A stretch of DNA of 64,000 nt from Subtercola vilae (GTDB taxonomy: Bacteria > Actinomycetota > Actinomycetes > Actinomycetales > Microbacteriaceae), in assembly GCF_004923255.1 (NCBI RefSeq), contig NZ_QYRT01000015.1:23666-87665 (forward strand), read 5' to 3'. The notes under the pieces were generated by a model, which ran no database searches, had not been told where the DNA came from, and saw only the letters and a program-made list of their open reading frames with translations. Every line of letters begins with the position of its first letter. The first letter of the stretch is position 1. The position numbers and the translations under genes were made by a program. Shown here one piece after another: positions 1 to 8,627 of this stretch.

Positions 1-623
1 GGCGTGATCAGCGGCAGAACAATCTGAAAGAAGAGCCTGAATTCGCTCGCCCCGTCGATTCGTGCCGCCTCGATGAGTTCTTCGGGCAGCGTGAACAGGT
101 AGCCGCGCACCAAGAAGATGCCGAACGGCACGGTGAACCCCACCTGCCAGATCCACACCGTGGCGATCGACCCACCGAGCCCGAGGTGCCCGAACAGCTG
201 CAGCAAGGGCGTGATGGCGAGCTGCGGCGGGATGGCCAGCAGTGCCACGAGCAGAATGAAGACGAACGCCTTGCCGCGAAAGTGCATGCGGGCCAGCGCG
301 TAGGCGCCGAAGGCCGAGATGATCACGGTGAGAATCGTCGAGGGCACCGCGATGGCGAGCGTCGAGACGAGGCTGGTGTTCAGCTCGAGCAGGTCGGAGG
401 CCCGGGTGAAATTGTCGAGCGTGACGAGCGGCTTCACGAAGATCATCCACCAGCCGCCGGCCGCGGTGTCGGGGTTGGTGCGCAGCGACGTGGCGACCAT
501 GGCCAGCAGCGGCGTGAACCACACCGCGCAGAACACGAAGATCACCACATGTACGACCCAGCGCGGCACCCGCGTCAGAATCGGAATCTTCGCTTTGCGC
601 CTCTTGGGCAGGGCGACACTCAT
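1..623 (-). CDS. Carbohydrate ABC transporter permease (MalG-like), 3' end cut by window
   Basis: Inner-membrane permease of a sugar importer; it should pair with the MalF-like permease just upstream. About 207 codons are visible and the C-terminus lies outside the window. Several hydrophobic segments follow a basic N-terminus (MSVALPKRRKAK). The coupling-loop motif EAARIDGASE sits near residue 185, where it would contact the ATPase. The ATG at 623 overlaps the TGA of the preceding permease gene as ATGA, so translation is probably coupled. No ATPase gene is visible; such systems often share one encoded elsewhere. The sugar specificity cannot be read from the sequence. Confidence 0.9.
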   Translation of the reverse strand, partial: MSVALPKRRKAKIPILTRVPRWVVHVVIFVFCAVWFTPLLAMVATSLRTNPDTAAGGWWMIFVKPLVTLDNFTRASDLLELNTSLVSTLAIAVPSTILTVIISAFGAYALARMHFRGKAFVFILLVALLAIPPQLAITPLLQLFGHLGLGGSIATVWIWQVGFTVPFGIFLVRGYLFTLPEELIEAARIDGASEFRLFFQIVLPLIT

Positions 624-1600
624 GTGAGGCCTTCCTTTCGCATGTTGCGCAGGTTCAGCCAGAGCACCGGAATCGCGGCGACCAGCAGCAGCACGGCGAT
701 GGCGGCCGCGTGGCCGAGGTTGGTGGGGTTGCGAAAAACTTCGTTGTAGAGCTTGTTGGCCACGACATCGGTGCCGTTGTTGCCGTTCGTCATGATGTAG
801 ACGATGTCGAAGATCTTCAGCGCGAACATGATCTGGGTGGTGATCACGGTGAGCACGCTCGGCCAGATGGTGGGCAGCGTGACGTGCAGAAACACGCCCC
901 ACTCCGAGGCCCCGTCGAGGCGGGCGGCCTCGTTGAGTTCCTGCGGAACCGCTTTCACCGCGGCCGTGATGATGAGCAGGGCGATACCGAGGGATGCCCA
1001 CACCGCCACCATGATGAGCGAGAGGTTGTTCATCCACTGGTCTGCACCGGCCGGGCGTGCGAGCCAGGCCACCGGTTCGATGCCGAACGCCTGCAGCACC
1101 GCGTTGAACACACCGAGCTGGGTGCGGCCGGCGGGGGCATAGGTGTACATCTGGCGCCACGTGACGGCAGCAGCAGTGAATGAAACGGCGGTGGGCAGAA
1201 TGAGGATGACCCGCGCAACCTTCTCGTAGCGCACCTTGTTCAGCAGCACGGCCATCAGCACGGCGACCGCGGTGACGCCCACAGGAAACACGATGAGCCA
1301 GAGCAGGTTGTTGAGCAGAATGGGGCGCATCTCGGTGCCGAACGCCCAGATGAAGTTGGTGAAGCCCGCCCAGGCGCTCCCATCGGCACCGCGCAGGCTC
1401 AGGCCGAGCGACACCACGATCGGGTAGATCAGGGTCACCGCGATCATGATGCAGGCGAGGGAGAGCCACACCCAGGGGCGCACTCGGCGCTGGGCTTTCG
1501 GTCGCAGGTGAGAGATGACCCACTCCGCGGCCGCCACGATGAGAATCGTGACGGCCGGAAGCGCGACCGCGCCGACGACCAGTGCGATCAGACTGGGCAT
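620..1600 (-). CDS. Sugar ABC transporter permease (MalF-like)
   Basis: Membrane permease of 326 residues, first of two in this importer. It has an unusually long hydrophobic N-terminal part before the transport core. The coupling motif EAARLDGASEW lies near residues 224-234. It starts 3 bases after the stop of the solute-binding protein gene and overlaps the next permease by 4 bases, giving a binding protein-MalF-MalG operon. No clear ribosome binding site is seen before the ATG, in keeping with translational coupling. The ABC membrane-component family is clear; the substrate is not. Confidence 0.92.
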   Translation of the reverse strand: MPSLIALVVGAVALPAVTILIVAAAEWVISHLRPKAQRRVRPWVWLSLACIMIAVTLIYPIVVSLGLSLRGADGSAWAGFTNFIWAFGTEMRPILLNNLLWLIVFPVGVTAVAVLMAVLLNKVRYEKVARVILILPTAVSFTAAAVTWRQMYTYAPAGRTQLGVFNAVLQAFGIEPVAWLARPAGADQWMNNLSLIMVAVWASLGIALLIITAAVKAVPQELNEAARLDGASEWGVFLHVTLPTIWPSVLTVITTQIMFALKIFDIVYIMTNGNNGTDVVANKLYNEVFRNPTNLGHAAAIAVLLLVAAIPVLWLNLRNMRKEGLT

Positions 1601-1603
1601 GGG

Positions 1604-3010
1604 CTAGTTGGCGGGCACCAGCGCCTGGATTGCGTCGAGTTGCGCATCCAGGGTCGATGGGTCTTGGGCGATGGCGATGTTGGCTTTGTCCCAAGCGGCC
1701 ACCACGGCGGTGGGCATGGTGCCGGTCGGGCCGATCACGATCGTCGAGGCGTTGTTCAGCAGGTCGGCCGAGGCCTTCATCGTGGCGTTCGGGTAGCTCG
1801 CGAGGGCGACGTTCTTATTGCCGACCGACCAGCGGCCGCTTGCCGCGATCAGCGACTGTGCGTCGCTCGACGCCCAATACTTCATGAACGCCTCGACCGT
1901 GGGGCTGTCTTTCGACTTGAGCGCGCTGAGCACGTGACCGGCGGTGTTCTGCGCGGTGTCGGCAGCGGGGGTCGCACCGGGAACGGTGAAGAAGTTCATG
2001 TCACCGGGAACCTGCACGTTCGGGTAGGTGCTCGTGGTGAGCCCCACCGCGTAGTTGCCCCAGAGCGAGAGCTGGCACTGCTGCGGGGAGCTGAACATGC
2101 CCGTGGTGTAGTTGAGGAACGACGTCGAGACGACCGTCTGCGGGCCGCCGTTCACCATCGTCTTCGAGCCGGCCACGTCGGCATAGCGCTGGAATGCCGC
2201 CTTCACCTCGGGTGAGTTGAACGGCAGGGTGCCGTTCGCCCACGCGGCGAGCTTCTCGGGGCCGTACATCTTCAGGAACATGTTCTCGACCCACGACTCG
2301 GCCCGAAAGCCCGAGCCCGGCCCGGCTTCGAGCGCCATGCACCACGGGGCGACACCGGTCGCGGCCTGGGTGGTGGCCCACGTGTTGAGCTCGTCGTAGG
2401 AGGCCGGCTTGGTGGGGCCGGTGTAGGTCTTGGTGTTGTACCAGACCATGAAGGCGTCGGTCTCGCCCCAGATGCCGTAGGTGTCGCCGTTCACGGTGAC
2501 GGCGTCGAGCAGGCCCTGGCTGTAGTTGGCCTTCAGTGTGTCGCCGAGAATCGAGTTCAGCGGCAGAAAGAGGCCCTGCTTGGCGTACGTGAGTGCAGTA
2601 CCGGCGCCCTGGGCGTCGACGATGTCGGGAACGTTGTTCGAGGCGATGCCGGTGGCGAGAACCGTCGACCAGTCCTGGCTGCCGGTGTAGTTGATCTTCG
2701 TGCCGGTGGCGGTGGTGAACGGCGCCATGGCATCGGTGAGGGCCTTTGCCTCGTCGCCGCTGGTCACGCCGAGAATGTTGATCTCGCCGCCGAACTGTAT
2801 TCCGCCCGAGGCGGTCTTCGCTGCAGCGACGGCCGCATCGACGAGTGCAGACGGCAGTGTTCCTGCGGCAGAGGTGGCAGCGCTGGTGGCGGCTCCTCCG
2901 CTGCTCGAGTCGCTGGCGCTGGCGCAGCCCGTGACGGCGAGGCCCGTCGTCACGCCGAGGGCGATGACAAGGCGCAGCCTCGTGGCCGGCCGCTTTCGTG
3001 AAAAGTTCAT
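1604..3010 (-). CDS. Extracellular sugar-binding lipoprotein (ABC family 1)
   Basis: Solute-binding protein of 468 residues. The basic N-terminus and hydrophobic stretch end in lipobox VTGC with the lipidated cysteine at residue 29, followed by a Ser/Ala-rich linker. It should be tethered outside the membrane and deliver a sugar to the two permeases that follow. AGGAG lies 5 bases before the ATG. It is the first gene of the leftward operon and is divergent from a TIM-barrel isomerase-like gene, so both sides may share one control region. The length fits large family 1 binding proteins for sugars or glycosides. The ligand is unknown. Confidence 0.92.
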   Translation of the reverse strand: MNFSRKRPATRLRLVIALGVTTGLAVTGCASASDSSSGGAATSAATSAAGTLPSALVDAAVAAAKTASGGIQFGGEINILGVTSGDEAKALTDAMAPFTTATGTKINYTGSQDWSTVLATGIASNNVPDIVDAQGAGTALTYAKQGLFLPLNSILGDTLKANYSQGLLDAVTVNGDTYGIWGETDAFMVWYNTKTYTGPTKPASYDELNTWATTQAATGVAPWCMALEAGPGSGFRAESWVENMFLKMYGPEKLAAWANGTLPFNSPEVKAAFQRYADVAGSKTMVNGGPQTVVSTSFLNYTTGMFSSPQQCQLSLWGNYAVGLTTSTYPNVQVPGDMNFFTVPGATPAADTAQNTAGHVLSALKSKDSPTVEAFMKYWASSDAQSLIAASGRWSVGNKNVALASYPNATMKASADLLNNASTIVIGPTGTMPTAVVAAWDKANIAIAQDPSTLDAQLDAIQALVPAN

Positions 3011-3121
3011 GACACTCCTGTTTATGTCGGGTGGCGAGACAGTGGTGCGGGAAGGGCGACCGGCGCTGGGTGCCGCTCGTGAGAACCGAAGCTATTGGGT
3101 TTTCGAGGGCGTATCAACGAA

Positions 3122-3142
3122 TTTTGCGGTATTCGCCCAAAA
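3122..3142. promoter_or_regulatory. Imperfect inverted repeat between divergent sugar operons
   Basis: TTTTGCG and CGCCCAAAA face each other across about 5 bases, with one extra C in the right arm. The site lies in the 200-base gap between the leftward importer and the rightward isomerase gene. It could be an operator, perhaps for the ROK protein encoded at 4210. No strong promoter hexamers could be assigned around it. Confidence 0.25.
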
Positions 3143-3211
3143 CTTCTCACGTTCGTAACATTTCGGGCGGATATCGCATAATACTGAGATCTACCTCGAA
3201 TGGAGCCCGCC

Positions 3212-4147
3212 ATGCCCACCCACTACGGTGTCGACCTCATCACCTTCTTCCACCCGTCGTTCTGGGGGCTCAGCACCGACGAGGAGTTCGAACGGCTACG
3301 CAACTCGGCGCCCGAAACCGTCTGGAGCACCATCTTCGACGCCCTCAGCGAATCGGGCATCAGCCACATCGAGATGACGTTTCCCCCGGCCGACTTCACC
3401 ACCGCACTGCAGGTCTTCGGTTCGGCCGAGGGCTTCCGCCGCGAGCTCGATTCCCGCAATCTGACACTGAAGAGCGGGTTCTACGGCCTGCAGGGCGCCG
3501 ATCTCGACCCGGCCGCGGCGGCCGACGCCGTGACCCCCTACCTCGAGTTTCTCGCCGCCGCCGGGGGCGACACCCTCGTGGTCGGCCCGCCGATGCGCGC
3601 CACCGTCGGCAGCACGCCGCCCGTCTTCGCCGACCTCGGCCTCGCGAGCAGGGTGGCGGATGCCCTGCACCACATCGGGCACCGCTCGCTCTCACTCGGG
3701 GTGAAGACCGCGCTGCACACCGAGGCGCACTCGATCTTCTACACCGCCCGCGACATTCAGCTCATGATGACGCTGACCGACCCCGACTACGTGTTCCTCT
3801 GCCCCGACACCGCCCACATCACGCTCGGCGACAGCAACCCTGTCGAGGTCGTCGAGCCGTGGCGAAACAGAGTGGTCATCGCACACTGGAAAGACGCCAC
3901 GGGCCCGATGCCGGCCGATGTACCGATCGATGCGGGCATCCACACCGCCCATCGCGAGTACATGTGCACACTCGGCGAGGGCGTCGTCGACTGGCGCAGC
4001 TGGGCGCGGCTGATGGAGAGCACCGGGCACTCCGACGTGACTCTGCTCGAACTCGACGCCACCCCCGACCCGATCGGCGAGATGATCGCCGCCCGCACCT
4101 TCGTCGAATCGGTGCGCGCCGAGGTGCTGGGTTCGTCTTCGAACTAA
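3212..4147 (+). CDS. Sugar phosphate isomerase/epimerase-like TIM-barrel protein
   Basis: A 311-residue xylose-isomerase-like TIM barrel, probably cytoplasmic. Acidic and His residues placed as in metal-binding members are visible: Glu in HIEMTF, Asp in CPDTAHI, His in IAHWKDA and Glu near the end in LLELDA. The ATG at 3212 is preferred over an in-frame ATG at 3200 because GGAG ends 6 bases before it. The fold covers isomerases, epimerases, dehydratases and C-deglycosidases. The nearby pyranose-oxidase-like gene makes a role on a keto-sugar or glycoside worth considering, but that is inference. Confidence 0.85.
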   Translation: MPTHYGVDLITFFHPSFWGLSTDEEFERLRNSAPETVWSTIFDALSESGISHIEMTFPPADFTTALQVFGSAEGFRRELDSRNLTLKSGFYGLQGADLDPAAAADAVTPYLEFLAAAGGDTLVVGPPMRATVGSTPPVFADLGLASRVADALHHIGHRSLSLGVKTALHTEAHSIFYTARDIQLMMTLTDPDYVFLCPDTAHITLGDSNPVEVVEPWRNRVVIAHWKDATGPMPADVPIDAGIHTAHREYMCTLGEGVVDWRSWARLMESTGHSDVTLLELDATPDPIGEMIAARTFVESVRAEVLGSSSN

Positions 4148-4209
4148 GCTCTCACTCGCCACCCCGGCAGCCCACCACACCGATGCCAGCTCACAGATAA
4201 GGACACCGG

Positions 4210-5340
4210 ATGCCCGCTCTGCAGCCCGCGGCAATGCGCAAGCTCAACCAGGGCCTCACCTCGCGGGCGCTGTACGGCTCACCGGCTCTCACCATGGCGC
4301 AGCTGCTCGAACTCACCAGCCTCTCGCGGCGTACCACCGAGGCCATTCTGAGCGATCTCGTCGAGAGCGGGTGGGTACGGGAGACCCCGCCCTCGCCCGG
4401 CCAGTACGGGGCGGGTCGACCGCCGCGGTTCTTCGAGTTCAAGCCCGACAATCGGCTGCTGATCGGCGTGCAGATCGACCTGGTGTCGGTGACCGCCGTG
4501 GTGGCCGACGTGCGCGGCAGTATTCTCGGCCGTCGACGCGAACAGGTCGACAGCCGTGAGTCGCCCGAAGAGACCACCCGGGTGATCGCGAGCGCCATCA
4601 AGGCGGTGCTTCGAACATCCGGGCGCACCAAGAATTCGGTGATCGCGTGCACCATCGCCTCGGGCGGAACAATCAGCGATGACGGCTACATTCTCTCGCT
4701 GCCGAACGAACCGGCGTGGTCGAATGTGAGCATCGGGGTGGCGCTGGCCGACACGTTCGACTTTCCCATCTTCACCGAGAACGATGCCAACCTGGCGGCG
4801 CTCGGCGAGCAGTGGCAGGGCGCGGCGCAGGCTGTCGACACGTTCATCTGGCTGATTCCCGGGCAGCTGCAGGGCGCCGGCATCGTGATCAGAAACCAGA
4901 TCTACCGCGGCGTGAACGGCGGCGCGGGTGAGATCGTGCACGCCGAGACGCTCGGGTTCGGCGACATTCAGAACCATCCGCTGTCGTACCTGACATCACC
5001 CGACCCTGCGCTTCGAGGCGGCGCAGAACTCATCGTCGCGGCGGCTCGGCGGGGCGACGCCGCAGCTCTCGGCCTGTTCGACGAGTTCGCGCAGGTGATG
5101 TCGGGCATGCTGCGCACCCTCTCGTGGACCCTTGCCCCGCCCCTCATTGTTCTCGGCGGAGGTGTCGAGGTGGCGGGCGAACTGCTGGTGTCGAGGCTCT
5201 CGGCAGAGATGGAACGCACCGGGGCGCCCGGCGTCGAGCTCCGCGCGTCGAGCCTCGGGGGCGACGCGGTTCTGGTCGGTGCGGTGAAGTACGCGCTCGA
5301 CCGCAGCGATGTCGAGATCTTCGGGCCGCTGGTTCGCTGA
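4210..5340 (+). CDS. ROK family transcriptional regulator
   Basis: A 376-residue regulator with an N-terminal winged-helix DNA-binding domain (about residues 20-75, including LTSLSRRTTEAILSDLV) and a sugar-kinase-like ROK domain. GGAGEIVH, a ROK core motif, lies near residue 240. The Cys-rich zinc motif common in ROK proteins is absent. AAGGA ends 6 bases before the ATG. It sits between the isomerase-like gene and the flavoprotein gene, so it probably controls this sugar cluster in response to a sugar ligand. Confidence 0.88.
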   Translation: MPALQPAAMRKLNQGLTSRALYGSPALTMAQLLELTSLSRRTTEAILSDLVESGWVRETPPSPGQYGAGRPPRFFEFKPDNRLLIGVQIDLVSVTAVVADVRGSILGRRREQVDSRESPEETTRVIASAIKAVLRTSGRTKNSVIACTIASGGTISDDGYILSLPNEPAWSNVSIGVALADTFDFPIFTENDANLAALGEQWQGAAQAVDTFIWLIPGQLQGAGIVIRNQIYRGVNGGAGEIVHAETLGFGDIQNHPLSYLTSPDPALRGGAELIVAAARRGDAAALGLFDEFAQVMSGMLRTLSWTLAPPLIVLGGGVEVAGELLVSRLSAEMERTGAPGVELRASSLGGDAVLVGAVKYALDRSDVEIFGPLVR

Positions 5341-5362
5341 AACACAACCGTCACGTATTTAT

Positions 5363-5375
5363 GCTACAAAGTAGC
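5363..5375. promoter_or_regulatory. Short inverted repeat upstream of the GMC oxidoreductase gene
   Basis: GCTAC-AAA-GTAGC is a perfect inverted repeat in an AT-richer gap of 73 bases between the ROK gene and the flavoprotein gene. It could be an operator for the ROK protein or a weak hairpin separating the genes. No T-tract follows directly, so an operator is slightly favoured. Confidence 0.3.
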
Positions 5376-5413
5376 TGAATTACTTTTGAACGGCGTGCAA
5401 GGGAGAACAACGG

Positions 5414-6979
5414 ATGCTCGGCAACTCGGTTGACGTTCTGATTGTGGGCGGCGGAATCATGGCCGCCGGGGTCGCCCGCCAGCTGCGTGACGCCCGGCCC
5501 GGTGCCCGTATCCTCATGGTCGATGCCGGCACCGTTATCGGCTCCGTCGCCGGCCAGCATCTGCACGACTCCCCCGACGAAGCCATCTGGTCGCGCTACA
5601 ACGCCCGCGTCTCCACCGGCGTGCAGTCGCACTACCTGGGCGCCGAGACGACCGCCGACATCGGCCCTACCGTAGTGGGTGCCGAACCCGGCATATACAA
5701 CCTCTCGGCCTTCGGCGCCGACGCCGACGCCATGCCCGCGAGCGCCGTGGCCTGGAATGCGGGCGGTATGGGCGTGCACTGGACAGCGGCGACCCCGTGG
5801 CCGTTCGCCTTCGAGGCGTTCGCGGCTCCCGGTGCGCCCGAGGGGCAATGGCAGGCCGATCTCGCCTCCGCACAGAAGCTGCTGCACGTCGACCCCCACC
5901 CGTACTCCTCAGGGGCACCCGGCGACACGATGATCGCCGCCCTCGACGAGGTGTTCGGGCCCGCCTCGGCCGAAGGCCGGCACCCCCAGCCGATGCCGAT
6001 GGCGGTCACCCCGACGACGGGCACCGATGCTTCCGGCACCGACATGCACGCTGCCACCGCCTCGCCCAGCGGCGAGATGCTGCGCACCGGCCCCAACCGC
6101 ATCTTCGAGCCGATCGCCACCGGCGGCGACCCCTTGTTCGAGCTGCGCCCGGGCACCCTCTGCACGCGGCTCGAGTACGCCGGCGGCCACGTCTCCGGCG
6201 CGACGGTACGCACCATCGAGACCGGCGAGACGTACCTGATCGAGGCGACCGTGGTGGTGGTCTGCGCCGACACCATTCGTACGCCGCAGTTGCTGTGGGC
6301 ATCCGGAATCAGACCCGAAGCCCTCGGCCAGAACCTCAACGAGCACGCTTTTCTCTCGGGGCGCGTCACGGCAGACCACGAGCGCCTCGGCATCGACCTC
6401 AGCACCCTCACCCTGCCGCGCGAAGGCGAACACTTCATCGGCTCGTACTGGCTGCCGACCAGCGGCGAGGGCCAGCCGTTTCACGGCCAGATCATGGATT
6501 CGCCCATCACCGACGAGGCCGGCGAGATCGTCGGGTACGCCGTGGGCCTGTCGTGGTACGTGCCCACCGAGACCAGAGCCGCGAACCGCCTCGAGTTCTC
6601 CGACACCGAACTCGACCCCGCCGGCATGCCGCGCCTGAGCGTGCACTTCTCCTACAGCGACGCCGACCTCGCCCTCATCGAGCGGGGCCGCCAGAGCCAG
6701 GCCCTCGCCGGCCGCGCCCTCGGCGACTTCGACCCCGACCGTGACTCGGCCCTGCTCGCGGCCGGCTCGTCGCTGCATTACACCGGCACCGTGCGCCTCG
6801 GCCCCGTCGACGACGGTACGAGCGTCTGCGATGTGGATGCCCGGGTGTGGGGTTTCGACAACCTCTACCTCGCAGGCAACGGCGTCGTGCCCACCCCGCT
6901 CGCCTGCAACTCCACCCTTACCGGCATGATCACCGCTGTGCGCGCCTCTCGCGCGGCTGCGCGGCACCTGCCCGCCTGA
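5414..6979 (+). CDS. Pyranose-oxidase-like GMC flavoprotein oxidoreductase
   Basis: A 521-residue FAD enzyme of the GMC superfamily. The N-terminal dinucleotide fold is VDVLIVGGGIMAAG. GGMGVHWTAATP carries His122, aligned from memory with the histidine that covalently holds FAD in pyranose 2-oxidase (HWT motif). Near the C-terminus, LHYTGTVRLG (His455) and ACNSTLTG (Asn499) match the catalytic His/Asn pair; the spacing of 44 is close to the fungal enzyme. AAGGGAG ends 8 bases before the ATG. No signal peptide is seen, so it is probably cytoplasmic. Likely activity is C2 or C3 oxidation of a pyranose or glycoside. Neighbours (TIM barrel, importer, ROK) support sugar or glycoside catabolism. 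Confidence 0.85.
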   Translation: MLGNSVDVLIVGGGIMAAGVARQLRDARPGARILMVDAGTVIGSVAGQHLHDSPDEAIWSRYNARVSTGVQSHYLGAETTADIGPTVVGAEPGIYNLSAFGADADAMPASAVAWNAGGMGVHWTAATPWPFAFEAFAAPGAPEGQWQADLASAQKLLHVDPHPYSSGAPGDTMIAALDEVFGPASAEGRHPQPMPMAVTPTTGTDASGTDMHAATASPSGEMLRTGPNRIFEPIATGGDPLFELRPGTLCTRLEYAGGHVSGATVRTIETGETYLIEATVVVVCADTIRTPQLLWASGIRPEALGQNLNEHAFLSGRVTADHERLGIDLSTLTLPREGEHFIGSYWLPTSGEGQPFHGQIMDSPITDEAGEIVGYAVGLSWYVPTETRAANRLEFSDTELDPAGMPRLSVHFSYSDADLALIERGRQSQALAGRALGDFDPDRDSALLAAGSSLHYTGTVRLGPVDDGTSVCDVDARVWGFDNLYLAGNGVVPTPLACNSTLTGMITAVRASRAAARHLPA

Positions 6980-7214
6980 GGGCCGCGGCCTGCTCGAAGA
7001 CCTACTCGACACGGCGGGCCTCGAGGCCGCCCAGATCCTCAACCTGATGTAGCCGCACCCTGGCACGCGCCGCTGAGTGACGCCGGGCAGAGCCGGAGTG
7101 CTGGACCGAGTCGCCCACGACCGGGCGGAGCGCAAGCCCAGGGCAGAAGCGCGCGGAGTGTGGGTGAATAGAGGGGCCCGGCGATGAGCGCCGGCCGAGC
7201 ATCCGGAGGCCACC

Positions 7215-8039
7215 GTGCAGATCAGAGACATCGTTCGCCACGTCGTCGTCGCCGTTTCGGCCGTCATCGCCGTGGTCGGGTCGTTCATCGGTTCGGGAGC
7301 GGCGGGCGGAACCCCCATCGCCGAAGCCGCAGGCGGAGCCCTCGGAGCCGACGCCACCCTCATCGCCCCGGCCGGCCCCGCCTTCTCCATCTGGAGCGTC
7401 ATCTACGTGGGGCTCGTGGCCTACGCCGTGTGGCAGCTGCTGCCGGCCCAGCGAACGGATGCCCGCCAGCGCACCCTGGGCTACCCCATCGCCGCGACGC
7501 TGATCTTGAACGCGGCCTGGATTCTGAGCATCCAGGCGGGGCTCCTCCCCCTCAGCGCGATCATCATCGTGCTGCTGCTGCTTTCGCTCGTCTACGCCTT
7601 CGCGCTCGCCCTGAACACTCGGGCGACGGGGGCCCGCCGGCAGGGCATCGTCGAGACGCTGCTCGTCGATGCGACGATCGGTCTCTACCTCGGCTGGGTC
7701 TCGATCGCGACCGCCGCAAATCTGACGTCGTTTCTGCAGACCGCTGGTTTCAGGGGCTTCGGATGGTCGGCCACCCTCTGGGGCGTGCTGGTCGTCGGCG
7801 TGGCCGGGCTCATCGGCGTACTCGTGGCGTTCTGGAGCAAGGGGCGGTTCGCGCCCGCCGCCTCGCTCGCCTGGGGGCTGGTGTGGGTGGCGGTCTCCCG
7901 CATCACCGGCTCGCTCGACTCCGGCCCGGTTGCGGCCACCGCCGTCATCGCAGCCACGGCTGTTGTGCTGGTCACCCTCGTCGTGCGCGCGACCGGCGCC
8001 GCACACACAGAAGCCCTGCGGTCACAGCCGAAGCAGTGA
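7215..8039 (+). CDS. TspO/MBR-like tryptophan-rich membrane protein
   Basis: A 274-residue polytopic membrane protein with roughly seven or eight hydrophobic segments. The motif PAGPAFSIWSVIY near residue 55 resembles the conserved PAG.AFSIW.LIY of bacterial TspO-related proteins. It is longer than classical TspO (about 160 residues), as in a subgroup common in actinobacteria. A GTG start is chosen because GGAGG ends 5 bases before it. Family members are linked to tetrapyrrole and stress sensing, but the long subgroup is uncharacterised. It is convergent with the small SHOCT-type gene and shares a hairpin terminator with it. Confidence 0.8.
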   Translation: MQIRDIVRHVVVAVSAVIAVVGSFIGSGAAGGTPIAEAAGGALGADATLIAPAGPAFSIWSVIYVGLVAYAVWQLLPAQRTDARQRTLGYPIAATLILNAAWILSIQAGLLPLSAIIIVLLLLSLVYAFALALNTRATGARRQGIVETLLVDATIGLYLGWVSIATAANLTSFLQTAGFRGFGWSATLWGVLVVGVAGLIGVLVAFWSKGRFAPAASLAWGLVWVAVSRITGSLDSGPVAATAVIAATAVVLVTLVVRATGAAHTEALRSQPKQ

Positions 8040-8051
8040 CAGCAGGGCTTC
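8010..8051. terminator. Bidirectional hairpin between convergent genes
   Basis: GAAGCCCTGC pairs with GCAGGGCTTC, and inside it GTCAC pairs with GTGAC, giving a long two-part stem. It covers the stop codon of the TspO-like gene and ends 16 bases before the stop of the leftward SHOCT gene. The lack of a long T-run on either side leaves its strength uncertain. Confidence 0.7.
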
Positions 8052-8067
8052 ACAGCCGCGTGGTCTC

Positions 8068-8469
8068 TCAGACCGAAGGAGTCACGCTGAGGGCGTGCGC
8101 CTTCAGCGAATCGAACTCCTGCTGGTTGATGGCGCCCGAGTCGAGCAGCGACTTGGCCTTGACGATCTCGTCAGACGGGCTGAGGCCCGCGACAGTCTTG
8201 ATGTAGTTGTCGGCCGCGGTCTGGGCCTGCTTCACGTTGGCAGCCTGGCGCTCGGCCATGCCGCGACCGCGGAAGATCAGGTACGCGAGCACGGTGAGGA
8301 ACGGGATGAACACCAGGAAAATGATCCAGATGGCCTTGTATCCGCCGGCGATCGTGTGGTCACGAAAGAGATCGCCAATGACGGAGAAGAGAGCCATCAG
8401 GTAGGCGATGAACGCGAATGTCCAGAAGAAGACACTGACGATGTTCCAGAAGCTGTCAAAAAATCCCAC
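8068..8469 (-). CDS. Small membrane protein with PLDc_N-like and SHOCT domains
   Basis: A 133-residue protein with two hydrophobic segments (about residues 5-35 and 43-66, the second followed by FRGRG), as in the phospholipase D/nuclease N-terminal-type membrane module. A short helical C-terminal SHOCT motif follows (about residues 95-127, with KAKSLLDSGAINQQEFDSLK). SHOCT segments are thought to mediate oligomerisation. This architecture is common in actinobacteria and has no assigned biochemical role. The gene stands alone, convergent with the TspO-like gene. Confidence 0.82.
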   Translation of the reverse strand: MGFFDSFWNIVSVFFWTFAFIAYLMALFSVIGDLFRDHTIAGGYKAIWIIFLVFIPFLTVLAYLIFRGRGMAERQAANVKQAQTAADNYIKTVAGLSPSDEIVKAKSLLDSGAINQQEFDSLKAHALSVTPSV

Positions 8470-8627
8470 GGTACCCCTTGTCTGCGCAGGCAGCGCCCGC
8501 AGCGTGCCAAACTTACCCTGTTCGGGGGATGCTTCTGCGATGCCCGGTCTGCCGGCACTGTCTCCGCCCGCTCACAGCAACTCGAAAGCCGGTTCGCTCA
8601 GGCTGGTCACGGGCAACAGCGTCGCCG

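Noticed and set aside
3031..4200. Open frame of 389 codons overlapping the isomerase-like gene
   Set aside because: It is out of frame with the TIM-barrel protein and Arg/Pro-rich; the isomerase frame has the ribosome site and family motifs.
6980..7214. Possible short coding remnant after the flavoprotein gene
   Set aside because: A stretch ending near 7052 reads as plausible residues (LLDTAGLEAAQILNLM) but has no start, ribosome site or recognisable family; treated as intergenic.
5909..7402. Leftward frame of 497 codons across the flavoprotein gene
   Set aside because: It is opposite a well-supported GMC oxidoreductase and extends into the TspO-like gene; no motif supports it.
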